Origin: Dinochytrium kinnereticum
Lineage: Eukaryota > Chytridiomycota > Chytridiomycetes > Chytridiales > Chytridiaceae
Direction of reading: 5' to 3'
DNA: 41,067 bases
Assembly (NCBI GenBank): GCA_027604005.1
Contig: JADGJT010000192.1
Span: 1 to 41,067, forward strand
The notes beneath the pieces are model-generated. The model saw only the letters and a program-made list of their open reading frames with translations. It was not told where the DNA came from and made no database searches. Position 1 is the stretch's first letter; the number at the start of each line of letters is the position of its first letter. The position numbers were made by a program, and so were the translations under genes. Positions 19,106 to 32,100 of this stretch are shown in pieces.

Positions 19106-19527
19106 AGATGGTTGTAGATAGAACACCTTCTGATCTGGACCTGGCGTTTCGCAAAGCCTTTAGTTTGATTTCTGGAGATATGAACACGTCTCATAATATA
19201 TTGACGAACGTTTTGGACTGTTTGTTAGTCAACTCTTTGAGCTGTAGCTTGTATGTTCCTGTTTGAGCCTTTTATAGTTTCTTTCTTGCCATAAAATCGA
19301 GAGCGCGAAGGGATCACGCGGGATCCTCTTCGCACTATCCCTCCTTCGCTTCACACGTATCCCTCAAGCTGATGTCTGATATCGCCGAACGGCCGTTGAA
19401 TGCGTCCGTCGCTGCCGAGACGAACTCCAGCCATCACTTGCTGTGTCTCCATTTTTTTTTCATGGTACGAAACACCAACAAGTGAAACAAGAGTTGAACC
19501 ACTCGCACTAGACCTTTTAGAAGCCAG
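19106..19527. other. GST 3' flank and upstream region of the next gene
   Basis: The first ~150 bp are the GST 3' untranslated region, shared in part with the upstream pseudogene copy. Close to the next gene an eight-codon open frame, ATG at 19462 to TGA at 19485, could be an upstream ORF in its leader. No other gene is seen. Confidence 0.5.
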
Positions 19528-21608
19528 ATGGTCAAGTGCAAGGCGTCGACACCGTCTTTATCGGGGTCGTCAGCAACTAGCAGCACTGATAGTAGCACGT
19601 CGAGCTCGGCGTTGACTGCGGAGAGGAGGAGATCTGCGAGGGCGAGATTGTCTGCGGCTCTGTCAGCTGTGAAGCCATGGTCGCCTTCATCCATAGAACC
19701 CAGGCCATCGCTGTCTCCGGGCTTGACGATGCAGCCCATGAGTCCGATGGGGATGGAGGAGAAGGAGGAGTCGATCGAGGATGAGCCGATGATCCCGTCG
19801 CCAGAAACGATTGCGAAGAAAACATATCAGATGGGGCACTTTAACGTTATCACCTCTTCATCTGGCTGGGATATTCGGCTGAAGGAGTTGGTGATGAAGG
19901 AGGCATCGGAGATTATCGAAGGAGAGGATCTTGAGAAAGAAGAGAGACGCATGAGGGAGGATGAGGAGAGAATACGAATGAGGCATCGGAGAGAGATGAA
20001 CCGGAATGCCTCTTCAAGGAGTCGATCACTTTCTTCCAATTTGAATCTGCTTCTCCTCACTCCTGACCGCCTGTCCACCGCACCACTCTCATCAACCGCT
20101 CCATCTTCATCCTCATCTTCTCCGTTACCTTCCTCTCCTTCACCTCCAAACGATTCTCAACAACCTCTTCAGCAAGGGCTGGCCCCTCAATCTTCATCTC
20201 CACCGCTCCTTCCTCGTCTAGCAATCCGTCGCTCCTCATCTTCCGTCAGAAATATACGCTCTCCCCGCATCACTACCCCATCCGAGCCCCTCTCAGCCTC
20301 CGTAAACCAAGATCAGGAGGGATACTTTCGCCGGTTCCCTTCCTCCCCGTCTAGAAGATCCTCCGCTCCTCACCCAATGAATGACATTGGCGTGTCAGAT
20401 CGCCTTTGCTTGCTCGAACAAGAACAAGAATCAACAGGATACTCTATGCAGTTCTCAAATATCGTAACGGCATATGATGATCGGCTTCGAGAGATTGTTG
20501 TGGAGGCTGCTCGACCTGCATATGAGAGGAACCGTGTCAGGAGGAGTACTGTGGCGCACTTGCAGGTTGGAAAAGAGGGATTGGGCGGGGAAGCCGGTGA
20601 ATCGTCACCTGGCTTGAGGATGGGGGGGCATTTTTCGCCAGTTTCTTCGCCGAGGGTTCGACAGAGGGGTTTCAGTGTGAGAATTCCTGCACATTCACCC
20701 CCTGCTTCTCTGCCTGTTATTGGGGATGTGGAGATGGAGGCGCTGGCGCCTGATGTGGATGAAATGGAGCCAGTCGTGGAGTCAGTTGATGATGTGGAGG
20801 CATCTCCTCCTTTGGCCGCGGCGGCCGAAGGGGAAAGTGAGGGGTATGTGGAGTTTGTGGACTCAAAAGCCATGGCATCGACAGCTGAGGAAAGTACCGG
20901 AGCGGTTGTTGAAACGTATTCTATAACCACAGTGATTGAAGAAAGTACTGGAGCTGTTGCAGAAGAGCACAATGCAACCACAATAGCTGAGGATAATTCA
21001 GCAGTAGTCGTGGATCTTATAAAAATACCAGCTTCAACCGCGATGCCTGAGGAAATAACTGGAGCGGTTGTGGATTATATTAAGGCACAAGCTTCAATCG
21101 CGAGCGCTCAGGAATTAAATGGAGCGGTTGTGGAGGTTGTGGATCATTTGGCATCACTTACTTTGCCGTCGTTAGTGACAGCTAAAGAAGACACTGGAGA
21201 CATGGTTGATAACCCATCGATTTTGGAAACAGATGAGCAGTCTGGTGAGTTTAATACTCTGGTCTTAAATACCTCAACTTGTTTCTTCAAAGTGTTTTGT
21301 CTCTCTTCAGTGGTGGCATTTACTGAAAAACGTATTTTTTTATATCCTTCTTATCATCCGACATAGACGATACCCCACCTTTGACTCCCCTATCAGACCC
21401 CATAACCAGCCCAGAAAGCATCACAACCTCCTCAAGACGTCGATCACTAGCATCTTCACACCCTACATCCTCTAGAGCACTTTCTCCTCCAGCGTCAGGA
21501 TCGGCAAAGGCCGCATCATACGCTGCCAGAAAAGCCAGTTTGATGCAAAAGCCAAAGCTTCCACCTTCTATGTCTTCACGGCGCCCATCAATAGCCACTC
21601 GTCAATAG
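19528..21608 (+). CDS. Large mostly disordered protein with duplicated motif and degenerate repeats, unknown family
   Basis: Two exons (19528-21244, 21367-21608) give 652 residues. Composition is dominated by Ser, Pro, Arg and Glu. Three features stand out. First, a ~25-residue motif occurs twice, near residues 101-125 (HFNVITSSSGWDIRLKELV) and 305-330 (QFSNIVTAYDDRLREIV), each with R-L-K/R-E-L/I-V and an EA after it. Second, an acidic helix with alternating E and R runs directly after the first motif (about 125-150). Third, residues ~447-545 hold four or five degenerate repeats built on EESTGAVV (EESTGAVVE, EESTGAVAE, EEITGAVVD, QELNGAVVE). The C terminus has many SRR and SP sites, likely phosphorylation targets. 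No signal peptide or membrane helix. I recognise no domain. The duplicated motif may be a short folded binding unit in a scaffold protein. Confidence 0.7.
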
Positions 21609-21704
21609 AGCATGTCAATCAATTCAGCAGTTGTCTGCCCCTCGTTTTTGCAATTGCAACTGTGAATACGCGACCGTTTATTACCAGGTTGATTTTTACA
21701 CTAG

Positions 21705-21743
21705 AGAAAAAGAAAAAGAAAAAAAGAGAGAGAGAGAGAGAAA
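21705..21743. repeat. GA-rich microsatellite in the leader of the methyltransferase gene
   Basis: An AAG/AAAAAG tract passes into about nine GA units just before the methyltransferase start codon. It lies in the 5' leader, where length changes could affect expression. Confidence 0.85.
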
Positions 21744-21752
21744 CCACGAGCA

Positions 21753-22625
21753 ATGTCCTTTTTCCGCCGTCTTCTCCAGCCCTCGAAGCTTCCCTACATC
21801 GCCAGCGGCTTTGTCGTCTACTGCTCCAGCACTTACTTGACATATCATGGCTACCGTATCTACCGCCTCCCAGATCCCCCAGCAGACATCGCCGACCCCA
21901 AAGCGCAAGGGAAGTTTGCTCAGGTCTACTCAAATCTGGCAAAAACCTACGACAAAAGCATTGAATGGGATGAATGGCTTCTCGGGCTTAAAAGCAAGCG
22001 CTCTTCATTACTGAAGCAGGCAAAGGTGGGTTAAACGAATGAGGAGGTTGCATGCATCGAATTGTTTGTTATTCATTGCGGACGTTTGTTGTTTGTTTGT
22101 TTTTTCCAGGGCGACGTGATCGAGCTAGCTGCTGGGACCGGTCGGAACGTCGAGCACTATCCTCCCAAAGTCCTCCTAAAATCCATCACCTTCACAGATG
22201 GGAATGAGCATATGTTAGAGCAAGCATTTCAAAAGTACGCTTCCCACCGTTCGTCCCTTCCCCCCACCACCTTCTCCATCCAAGACTCGAGCTCAATTCC
22301 CCATTCCGCCGCATCATTCGACACAGTGGTAGATACTTTTGGTCTATGCTCCTTCTCGGACCCAGTGGCGAGCTTGAAGGAGATGAAGAGGGTGTGTAGG
22401 GCGGATGGGAAAATACTGTTACTGGAACATGGTCGATCAACTTGGGGATGGCTGAACAGCGCATTGGATAAGAGCGCGATGGATCATGCGAAGGAGTGGG
22501 GATGCTGGTGGAATAGAGATATTGAGAAGATGGTGAAGGAGGCCGGTTTGAAGATTATCAGTTGTAAGCGATACCATCTTGGCACAACCTATTCGATCGT
22601 TGCGGTGCCAGAAGATGCACAATAG
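21753..22625 (+). CDS. OMS1-like mitochondrial class I methyltransferase
   Basis: Two exons (21753-22025, 22110-22625) give 262 residues. The N terminus (MSFFRRLLQPSK) is basic and amphipathic and is followed by a hydrophobic helix near residues 14-32, suggesting mitochondrial import and inner-membrane anchoring. The SAM-binding fold starts at the exon junction with motif I, ELAAGTGRN, then FTDGNEHML, SFDTVVDTFGLCSF and ILLLEHGRS. These match the Oms1/METTL7-like branch of the Methyltransf_11 group. Yeast Oms1 is an inner-membrane protein found as a suppressor of respiratory (oxa1) mutants; its substrate is not settled to my knowledge. This copy is shorter than yeast Oms1. It is convergent with the DUF1308 gene, 158 bp between stops. 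Confidence 0.83.
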
Positions 22626-22783
22626 CACTTTTATTTTTATTATACTCTTGATACCTTTCATGGCAACGACAGTTTTCTTTCCGACTCAAGGTTTTAACTG
22701 GGCCCAAATAAGTTATATTCATGTTTAATAGATGGTGGTTGCTCTCCAAACCCGTTCTCCATCGTTCCCTGCGTCATCCATCC

Positions 22784-24644
22784 TTACATTTTCTTCTTTC
22801 TCGTTTCTATCAAGCTCCGTGGTTCGTGGAGGTAAAGACTCAATCCAACAACCCCATTTTTGGTAAGCGATCTAACCAGGGCCCCATTTGCGGTGACGGT
22901 CGTGATCCGAAGGTGGTCAGAGGTCCCAAACACATCCGCATGGAGAGGGCTAATGGTAAATCTACCCTGTGATTGCTCATTCGACCCTTTCACAAACCCC
23001 AAAAAGCGATCACTTGGTGAGTTTTCGACGACTTTAAGCCGGCCTTCTAACGGAAGGATGGACTGAAACACCTCCTGATCCATATCACGCCATTCTTCAG
23101 GAGCATTAATGGCTTTAAACATCTCTGCGCGCAGTGTTTCAGAACAGAGGAGAAGCGTTCGAGCCTTTTCGCGAGGTCCTGCAATGAGTTTGGCGATTCC
23201 AATGTACTTTTCGAGGGCAGAACGTGTCACGACCAGTTCTTTTCCTTCCAGCGCCGGGACGAGAGACTGCCGTGACGGAGTGCCAGATTAGAAAAACAAA
23301 AGAAAAGAAAAGAAAAAAAGAAAAAAGAAAAAAGAGAAAAGAGAAAAAGAAAAAGAAAAGGAAAAAAACTTACATAAAGTATAGGCTCAACACTCTCCTG
23401 CTCATACTGCATGCGCAACGCATCATTACTAAACAACTCCTTCGGCACCTTTTTAAACTGATTCGAAATGTCAGACGCAAGAGTGATAACAGTCGTAACG
23501 TCCAGATTCGCCGTCGCCGTCCAAACGGTCTGCCAATCAGGCAACAAAAACTCCACCTCGTCAGCTATCTTACGATCACCCTCCGCAATCTGCGCAAGAA
23601 AATCCGAAGCGTCCATAGCCTGCACACCTTGCTGTCTAAGAACCTCCATGACGCGATGATGCTCAAGGTCTGGAACGTCACTTGATGGACGGGAGAAGAC
23701 CCAAACGATCTCTGGAGGCTTGTAGTGAACTGGATTTTGCTTTGCTGCCTCGAGCATTTCGGTGGCTTGTCGAAGAATGGGGATCATGTCGTGACCTGAC
23801 TCTGGTGCTGGTTTTGGAGAGCTGGTGCTTTTATTCGACGTGTCCGTTTCATCATCATCGTCTAACGCAAGTCAAGAGTCAAACTAATTTCCCGTCATGA
23901 TGGCGAGACGAAGAAGAAGAAAAAACCAACCTTCCTCGTCCGAGGACTCATTCTCTAATTCCAAAGCAACCCCATCCATCCTTCCAGCTTTAATCTTCAC
24001 CCCTTTGTTTCCAAGCAAAAATAGTAAAAGGGCCATCAAAACGACCACCCCAACAAAAAGTCAGTTGAAGAAATACCTTACATTTCATCCCTCCATTCAT
24101 CACGATGTCCACTCTTATGGTCCTTTTCAACGGCAGTTTCCTTCCAACAGGAACATAATGCACCGCCTTAAAAACCTCAGGAGCCCCATGCCGGTTCCTC
24201 GGGTTGGTGCTTTGAACGCCGATCACACTCATGATCGAAAAAACAGCCTCAAGGTAAGCAAGGTTGGAGCACTGTACGTGGCATGCGCGTATAGTGTCTG
24301 GATTTTCCAGTAGCTTTTTGTATCATTCAAGGAAATGAGTATACGTCCATGCACACACCCCCAGCTATTCATTCCGCAAGAACAAGGCAAAAAGATACAT
24401 GCAATTCAGGCTTTGGAAAGGGTACCTTTGAGATGAACCTCCTCTCAGCCTGAACAGTCGAGATGAACTTTGACACACCACCGGACCGGCTGGGCTTGGT
24501 TTTTCCCTGTGACGGGACATTTGCCGTCCCGGCTGGCTCAATATTCAGAGACATCAAGATATGATCACATCGGCGTAGTAGGTTCCCCGCAGCTTCAACG
24601 AGCCCTTCATCGTCAGGCCCGCCATCCACCTCCTCCCTCCCCAT
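22784..24644 (-). CDS. UPF0415 / DUF1308 protein (C7orf25 homologue)
   Basis: Five exons (24426-24644, 24082-24313, 23931-24002, 23374-23861, 22784-23266) give 497 residues. The match to the animal C7orf25 family runs the full length: an N-terminal helical region ending AERRFISK, then QCSNLAYLEAV, TIRVDIVMNGGMKW, an acidic linker (ESSDEEGDDDDETD), the signature NLDVTTVITLASDIS, LEGKELVVTRSAL, and the C-terminal RITTVTANGALVRSL followed by GLSLYLHEPRSL. The DUF1308 part has been compared with PIN-like nuclease folds, but the function is not established. The linker plus exon junctions explain the length difference from the ~420-residue animal protein. One donor is GTTGGT. The intron before the last exon is strongly pyrimidine-rich in the sense direction. 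Confidence 0.85.
23285..23370. repeat. A/G-rich simple sequence in an intron
   Basis: On the plus strand this is almost entirely A and G (AAAAG-type units). In the direction of the DUF1308 gene it is a long pyrimidine tract inside the intron 23267-23373, longer than splicing requires. Confidence 0.8.
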
Positions 24645-25122
24645 CTGACCTTTTTTTTTTTTTTTTCAAAAATGTTGTGGGCAAGCAGTTTTACGAGTTT
24701 TGCCCTCAGGTAAAGTGAAGAAACCGAACATCAATCAGACAGATTCACCGTTTCAAGACTCAATGAATATATAAAGATAAACGTATGAAACAAGCTCCAA
24801 TGTCAAAGAACAACAAAAGGCGCAAGGCAGATAGATTTCTGCACCAAGGAGTTAACAACAAAACAACAGGCGATTGAAAACAAACTAAGGAAAACAAGAG
24901 CCGACATATAAAAAAACAGGTTGAAAGAACACCAGAAACAAAAATTACAATAAACCCCTGCAACATGCGTAACAACTATATCTCCAAGCATATCGTCCAA
25001 TTCCAGGGCCAAAAATCAAACACAAGCAGACCAGAATACATCAGTTTGAAAAGATGGGCAGAAGAGAAGACGAAAAAAAAAAGGGGAAAAAGGAGATAAA
25101 AAAGGAAAAGAGAATAAACTCA
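24645..25122. other. Spacer between DUF1308 and Zn2Cys6 genes
   Basis: Promoter side of the DUF1308 gene and 3' side of the Zn2Cys6 gene, both on the minus strand. It holds a run of 16 T just upstream of the DUF1308 start (24651-24666) and is otherwise A-rich. No gene is seen. Confidence 0.5.
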
Positions 25123-28100
25123 CTACACCTCAACCCCACCACCCCCCAAAACAGCCCTCTCCACCGTCAAAAACAAATCCTGTAGCAACAAGCTCAACCT
25201 AGCCCCCTGCAACCAAAACCTCGAAAAGTTCCTCAGCGCCCTCAAATGCACCCTAACCCTTCGACAAGCATCCGTCACCTCCGCATCACCCCCAGGTTCA
25301 GTCTTCCCAAGAGTCTGAGCAGCAATCACATGAACAAGCGACGTCTGAAAGATACAAAACGCCACAAAAGGGGTGAACCAAAAAAAATTCGGGTTGGTCT
25401 CCATCACTTCTTCAAGCAGATCAGACGCTCTTCTGGCGGCCTCCAAACTAGCCACAAAGTTAGGGCAAGACATTGCATCAACAGGGGTTTGCGAGTTGGG
25501 TTCATGGCCATCACCGGCCGCACCACATCCGGCCGAGTCGTATGAAGTTGACCCTTGGCCCTGTCCTTGAAGGTAGGCCATCATAAGCGGTCGATTAAGG
25601 AGGACAACTGCAGCGCAGTGAAAGATATGAAGGTATGCAACCTCCCAAGAAGCTGGTGATAGTCCTCCCGAAACCGAATCCAAATTGCTCCAATTCGCAG
25701 CGAACCTTACCCTCTTCCCCGTGGGAGCAGGTGAAGCTTCACTGTCATCTCCCTCTACAGAGCAGGAGCGAAGATACATCAGTGGCTCCGGATCGGGAGA
25801 GAGGAACGGAGCAGATGAGTCGTGAAGGTGGGCGAGAAGTGAAGAGTGTCGAGAGGAACGGAGATGAGGCATGAAAGGAATGGCGGAAGAGAGGGGAACG
25901 GAAGGGGGATCCGCCATCCATAGCGGGAGAGATTCAAGCCAATCCTTTAAGTCGGATTCGATGGCCTTACGCTTTTGTTCAGGACCAGGGAGAGAGACGA
26001 GGACAGAACCGGGAATACCAGGAGAGGGTATCTTCAGCATGCCCGTATACCTTCATTTAAGAGATAGAGAGAGAAATGATTAGAAAGGTTAAGCAAGGCC
26101 AACAACAACCCAAAGCAAAAATAAACGTCAAAATAGAGAAAAAATGCAAGCAAAAGTGAGAAAACATAACTCACTCTACAACCCTCCCATAAATCCTCGA
26201 CAACGCAATATAATAATCAAACGCATTATCCCGAAACACATTCCCCCCACCCCCCCGCTTCCTCTCCCTCCCATCCCTATCCTCCCTCCTGCTCTCCCCC
26301 GCGACACCCGCCGACGCCAAAATGGTCAAATCCAAAGTACTGTGTCCTCCAGGCTCACCAGGGCCCGGTTCCGGGTCGGCAGCCCCCATAGAAAACCACA
26401 CCCGTTGAGGGACAGGGCAAAACACCCTCGCATCTCTCTCCAAAACCAGCATGGAGCGATCAGCAGCAGAGGCAGTGTAACGGTCCATAATAAAGCAGCA
26501 CCACCAAAGTCGTCGTCGGAGTTCCTTTTCGTACCAGGTGAGAGGGCCAAAGAGGTCGGTAACTTCAGGGAAGTCGGGATCAAGGTCGAGCTTAAGGGAT
26601 TGGGCCATGCGTATAGCCATACCAGAGTACATCCACGAGGCAGCAGCTGTTAGCGGGAACGTACGGGGAGGTGGTGATGATTGTTAAGAATACAATATAC
26701 GTTATCAAAACAGTAAAGAAGATTAAATGAATTAATGCCATAAATAAATCTACCTCTCCCGGAACCTGAGGCGTAAGTCACAAGCATAATCAAGGCGTAG
26801 ACAGTGTCGGTGGAAGGAACATCCATAGCCTTGCTAACGAGCACCCGTGCCTGGCTATAAAACACATCACCCTTATAATAAAAAGAAAACCAAATGTATA
26901 AAACCAGTAAGTCGCCAACAAAAACACCCCGTCAAATAAAATAAGATAAAATAAAATAAAGCAGCTAGCATGTTCCTCTTACCGCATTATACATATCCAC
27001 CTCCTCTCCTCCCCCAAGCGAAGTCGCAGCAGCTCTAGCAGCCGCCAATACAGCTGGATGCCTGGAAAACCTCGCGGCAAGCGCATACATACTAGCAAGC
27101 ACAAGCGGCGTCTGTCTCGCCAAATTCTCTCTAAACATTCTCTCATGGATACAGTGTCCCAAAATCGGGTTTGCGTAAATGAAGAACAAATCCAAAAGCT
27201 CATCCAAGGCGTCAGGAGGAACGTCCCACATGGATGTCGCGGCTGAAGTGGAAGGTGGGACTATGGTGGGCTGTGGTGATATCCCAAGTGGCCAGGGAGA
27301 AGTAGATACTGAGGTATTGCGAGAGGTCATACCACCTCCTGCAAAAGCTGAGTGAAAGTCTCCACCACCTTGTCCGGCATTTGGAGCGACGATAAAGGAG
27401 GGCGAAGATGCGTTGAACATAGGGTGAGTATTTGCGTTTGGTTGCGAATGCCGTTGTTGTTGGTGTTGATGATGATGCTGCATTTTACGGACGTGCGGAG
27501 CAAAAGCAGTGAGAGAAGTTGCGGTGGTGCCACCATTTGGAGAAGTTCCAATGACAAAAGCGTCGGTTTGGTCCTCGATAGGGGAAGGGTGAGGCTGGTA
27601 CTGTGAGGAAGAGGAAGATGATGTTGATGATGGAGGTACAAGAGGCTTCTGTGACGATTGTGGCTAATGATCGAAATGCGTTTACTGATTAGTTTCCAAG
27701 GAATAAAAAACATAAAAACATAAACATCACAAACCTGTGACTCAACCCCCACACCCTCAGCTCCCAGAACAGCGACAGCATCCAGCGCATCAAACATAAT
27801 CCCAAACGGATTGGTGATATCCGAAAGCGACATCATCCCTCCCTGCACGCCACTCCCCCCTTTCCCCCCATCACTCTCACTCTCCCTCCCTTCCGGAATC
27901 CCACCAGCAGCAGCCAGTCCAGGCTGCGGCGTCCCGCCTCCCATAAGCGAGTCAAAATCCCGATCAATCATTGTCCAAACATCGTCTGGTCCACCCCCAG
28001 TTGTCGAACCTGAAGACGCTGATGCGGCCTGAGGCGTAAACAAGTGAAGAGATTGGAAGGGAGGTTGAATGCGTTGTGCGAAGGGTTGAAAAGTCTGCGT

Positions 28101-28759
28101 AGGTGCGGGAGGAGGGGGTTGATTTAAAAAGGGTGGTATTGGAGGATCTTGATGGCCAGTCGAAGGAGGGGGGGGCAGCACTGCCACTTCCTTATTCTTT
28201 CGCCGTCTCTGTTTAGGCGGTGTCGCAGTTCCCGCAGTCTTATCAGCCTTCAGGAGCGGCTGTTGCGAATTCTGCAGGTGAATCAGGTGGTGTTTGGAAT
28301 CACGGGTATGAGCCTGCTCATCGTCCTCGTTTTCTATAACGGTTTCGGGGTCAACACCAGTGGATCCAAGGTATCCCTCCATCTTTTGAAGCCGAGATTC
28401 AAGGTCCCGAATGTGGCCTTGCTTTGGTCCTCGTTTTTTGGCTTCACGGCTGTACGTGCATTGAAGGTCATGAGAGGCGCATTGATGGCACGAGGGTTGA
28501 GCGCTGTCGCACTTGACTTTCCGCTATTATAACGAAGACGGAAGAAGAGGGCGGTGTAAGCAAGATCCCTCACAACGTCGGTATGTTTTCAACAAAGAAA
28601 GAAGAAAAGGTCAGGTCGAACCCTATTGCAAGTGTCGCAAGCTTTTGTTGTCCGCTTCCTCTTCATCCCAGAGGAAGCAGCCGATCCTGGAGATCCCATC
28701 GGTGTCGAATCATCATAAGAGACGTCCAGCGAAGAGGACGCGCTCTTCCCCGCAACCAT
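25123..28759 (-). CDS. Zn2Cys6 transcription factor with fungal-specific TF domain
   Basis: Six exons (28622-28759, 27735-28523, 26983-27663, 26754-26871, 26175-26646, 25123-26050) give 1041 residues. The binuclear zinc cluster is split by intron 1: KACDTCNR in exon 1 and RKVKCD..CHQC..C in exon 2 give C-x2-C-x6-C-x6-C-x2-C-x6-C at residues 41-68, a perfect match. A basic linker (REAKKRGPKQGHIRDLE) and a short coiled coil follow. Residues ~120-430 are Pro-, Gln- and Ser-rich. The fungal_trans domain begins near 445 (DLFFIYANPILGHCIHE), with WMYSGMAIRMAQSL and ELRRRLWWCCFIMDRY, the typical core. It should act in the nucleus, binding CGG-type sites as a dimer. The start is the first ATG after an in-frame stop. 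Introns 1 and 2 use GTTCGA and GTTTGT donors. The regulated pathway cannot be told from the neighbours. Confidence 0.9.
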
Positions 28760-29188
28760 CCCCTCCTCAAACGATTGCCACAGCGAACGATGGAGGCCAG
28801 AGCGTCACAGGTGGGTGTTTAACGAACGGCAACAGACCCAGCAGCCGATCAAAGAGTGCGATGCAGCCAGCGAAAGCTGAAGCGATGGGGATGCCGGACG
28901 GCAGTAGTCTGAGGTGGAGGAGGTGGAGGGGACTGGGCGGGCGGTTGGGCGCTTAAGGAGATGAGGAGGCGATCGCCGCTGCAAGGTTTCTGGGGTGAAT
29001 TGGCTGGCGGTCTAATTATTAATATTAAATTGTACATATTGATTTCACTTTAATTTCTCGTTTTTTCTCCTGTCTGAAACTGCGTCTACGCGGACCTGCG
29101 CCCGTCCCTTCCATCGCCCCCTGCGACAACGCACGCATGGCTGGACGCCCTCCCCTGACTGCAGAGGATGAGGGCTACGCATGCCTCC
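28760..29188. other. Spacer between Tubby 3' end and transcription factor start
   Basis: Promoter and leader of the Zn2Cys6 gene plus the 3' end of the Tubby gene, both on the minus strand. The plus-strand open frame across it is a shadow with no domain. No RNA gene is seen. Confidence 0.5.
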
Positions 29189-32100
29189 TCACGCGCTGTC
29201 GTACGCGTCAAAGGTCGTAAGCGCAATGGCAAATGCCTCCATAGGGGTCATGGGGTGACGAACATCAAGGGTGAAGTAATCCGGTCCACATCTCCCAAAC
29301 TGCATAACAATGTACGAGTCTGAATGGAAACAAAACCGCGCCAATGAATACCGCATATTTCAAAAGACAAGGACGCAACAAATAAAATAATAAATAAGAA
29401 CACGAAAGAAAGTAAGAAGGAGACCCACCATTTTTCCCAATAATCAGCTGGAAATTCTTAATACTTGGTTGAGTCACTCGACCGCCAAAGTTGAGGCAAT
29501 GGCTTTGGGTCGTCTCGTTCCATCTCGGTGGTTTATTTTGAAGGAACAGGAGTTTCTCAGTGTTTTGAGCTTTGATGTCCGCCATAATATCCGTCGAAAG
29601 ATTCTCCTAAACGTGGAAAATTAACTTCAGGAGTCTGAGAAAACAGAACAGAATACGTAATGTTGAAACTTACCAGATTCTCGGTGACATTAAGAGAGGG
29701 GATGACGACTTCCATTTCTCTGGGAAGAACCGTCTTGCTCTGGGTTGAAATAAGAATTATTTTTTCAAGACAGACCAGATATTCTTACGTAAGTGACAGC
29801 AGCGAGCTCTTTGAGGCCTTTATCTTTCAAGTTCTTGTTGTAATGCCGTGCATCGAAGAGGATAAAGTTTGTGCGTTGAAAGTTGGCCCTATGATATGAA
29901 GAAACCGTAGCCGTTCAGTCGATTTCCATGAAGGATGTTAGAGACGAGATTTTGTTTAATTATCCCAATGCCCGTTCTCACTAATATTAGAGGACCCTTT
30001 CTATCCCCTTTCATCGATTTCAAAATCAGGACGGAAACCCATACTTCCATTCATTCATAAAACCTCCCTTCCATTACCGACCGCCTATGCCACAGTCTTT
30101 TTGAAATCTCCCTCGACCTCTTCCCGTTTCTCATTATAAAAAAAACCAACAGAGACGTATAAAATAATGCAATCACCCACCTCAACTTTGCCACATAATG
30201 TGAAGACTCCTTGCTCAAATCCTCCTGACTCGTGGAGATGAGGTAATTCACGCTCTTGCTCTTCTTCCTTTTTCGCGCAGCCAACAAAAACTTATCATCG
30301 GCCTCGTTATAAAGGAAAAAGGAAGGGTGGGATTTATCAAGCATATTTTTCTTGCGATAGAGTTTGCATCGAAGGATGGATTCGAGAGGAACACGGCTAA
30401 AAGTTTCCATCAAAAAAAAAACAAACGAAATGAGGTTTGGTTTGGTGGGGTTGCAGTGAAAGGAAGACAAAGCAAGGAAGACATCACCCAACTTACAGAA
30501 ACACCTTTGGCGACACCAACTCCACCGGCTTCAAGTCCTTGTTAACCGCAAACGGCAACGTGTTCTCCTCCTCAGTTCCAATAGCGACCACAGCATCCTC
30601 CGCGGCAGGCACAACCGCCTCCTTCCCCTCCTCCCCACCATCACCAACAACAACCATCTCCGGTTCAAAAGGTTTCCTACTCGGGTCTTCAAGCGTCGTG
30701 GCCGAAGTCGACGCCCAAGTTAATGCCTGAGAAGGTGGTAGAGGTCTCGGAGACGTCACAGCGACTTCATCTCTCTTTGGCCCATCAATGGATGACGCGA
30801 AATCAGCGTCTTCGTCTTCGTTAAGGGAAGCTGAGAAAGCCCCTTTTCGGAGGACGGGCGGAGCGGTGATGGGGTTTGGTGAAGGAGATGCAAAGGCTGT
30901 GGACGAGGTAGGTGGCGGAACGTCATCCTCCTCTTCGTCTTCATTCGGATCATAAGGTTTTGCATAAGCCGAGAGATCAATCTTCTTAGGTGGTGACGGC
31001 ACAGCCAAATCCTGCCTCGACGCCGTGCTTCCAAAAACCCTCGTAACAGCCGGAGTGGCGGTCATAGCTGATGAGATTGGGGACGCAGTAAATGCGTTAG
31101 AAGGGGACGATGTGGTCATGCTTCCGAAAGGAGAGGACGGGACGAGAGTTTGGACACTTGATGAGAGGGGTGAAAAGGTTGACGAGGCAGCAGGCGTAGT
31201 TGCTTTGTCGGCGAGGAGGTTGCGATGTTGAATGAAATCTTGGAACTCGTTTCGGCCCTTATCCGCCATAAAAGGTTCTACGATAGGGCTATCCATAGAG
31301 TAGATGGCATTGCCAATGCTGAATGGTTTGACTGAAAGTGAAGGAAGAGATGCCGAGGAGTCGAGGAAGAGAACTCTTTAGCAAATAAAGAAACACGCAG
31401 CACGCTTATGCCGTTGCTGTCAAAGGGATAATAAAGAATAAAAAGGCACAAACCGGCAGTAGCCTCCGCAGCTCTTTGACTCCTCTCCCTCTCCAATTTT
31501 TGCATCTGTACAGCTTTTAAAGACTCATCGGTAGGGATCGGCCCCGCAGCTATTGTCGACTTTCTCAGCCTAAAGTTCTCAGGAAGTCCACCACCCGTTC
31601 CCCAAGGCCTACTCTTTTCAGCGCTCTCTTCGACAGCCTTAACAGAAGTAGAAGCATAAAGCGACTCTTTCGAAATATAATTTGCCTTTACAGAAGTAAC
31701 CCCAGCCTGTCTGTTAACCTGCTGAGGCGGAGGCGCCTCATCCATCCCCAATATATTACCACGGATATGATCATCTTCATAATTATTCCCCTTCCCAACA
31801 TTCACAGGACGAGGAGCAGGAGAAGCCAAAGTCGTCACTTTTGAAGGTTTGGGCCTGACAACCCTCGATTCGGGGGCCTGATCCTCATCTTCCTCCTCAA
31901 CTTCGTCTTCATCCTCTTCACCACGCTCCTTCCGTTGTCTTCTCTCCTTCTCACGCTTTCTGGCACGTCGATCACTGACATAGTCGTCATCTTCGGCTGC
32001 ACGAGCGCTTCCTGATCTACGTCGATCAGGGACAACGATGGCGACCTTTTCGACAGGTTTGATGGTTTTTTCGATGGAGGATGGTTTGGGGGGATCTTCT

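Noticed and set aside
28513..28956. Plus-strand frame of 147 residues near the Zn2Cys6 start
   Set aside because: It lies opposite exon 1 of the regulator, which has the KACDTCNR half of the zinc cluster in the other direction. The plus frame has no recognisable motif.
30756..31231. Alternative open frames on both strands within the Tubby gene
   Set aside because: They are out of frame with the Tubby gene model, whose exons close in phase and carry domain motifs.
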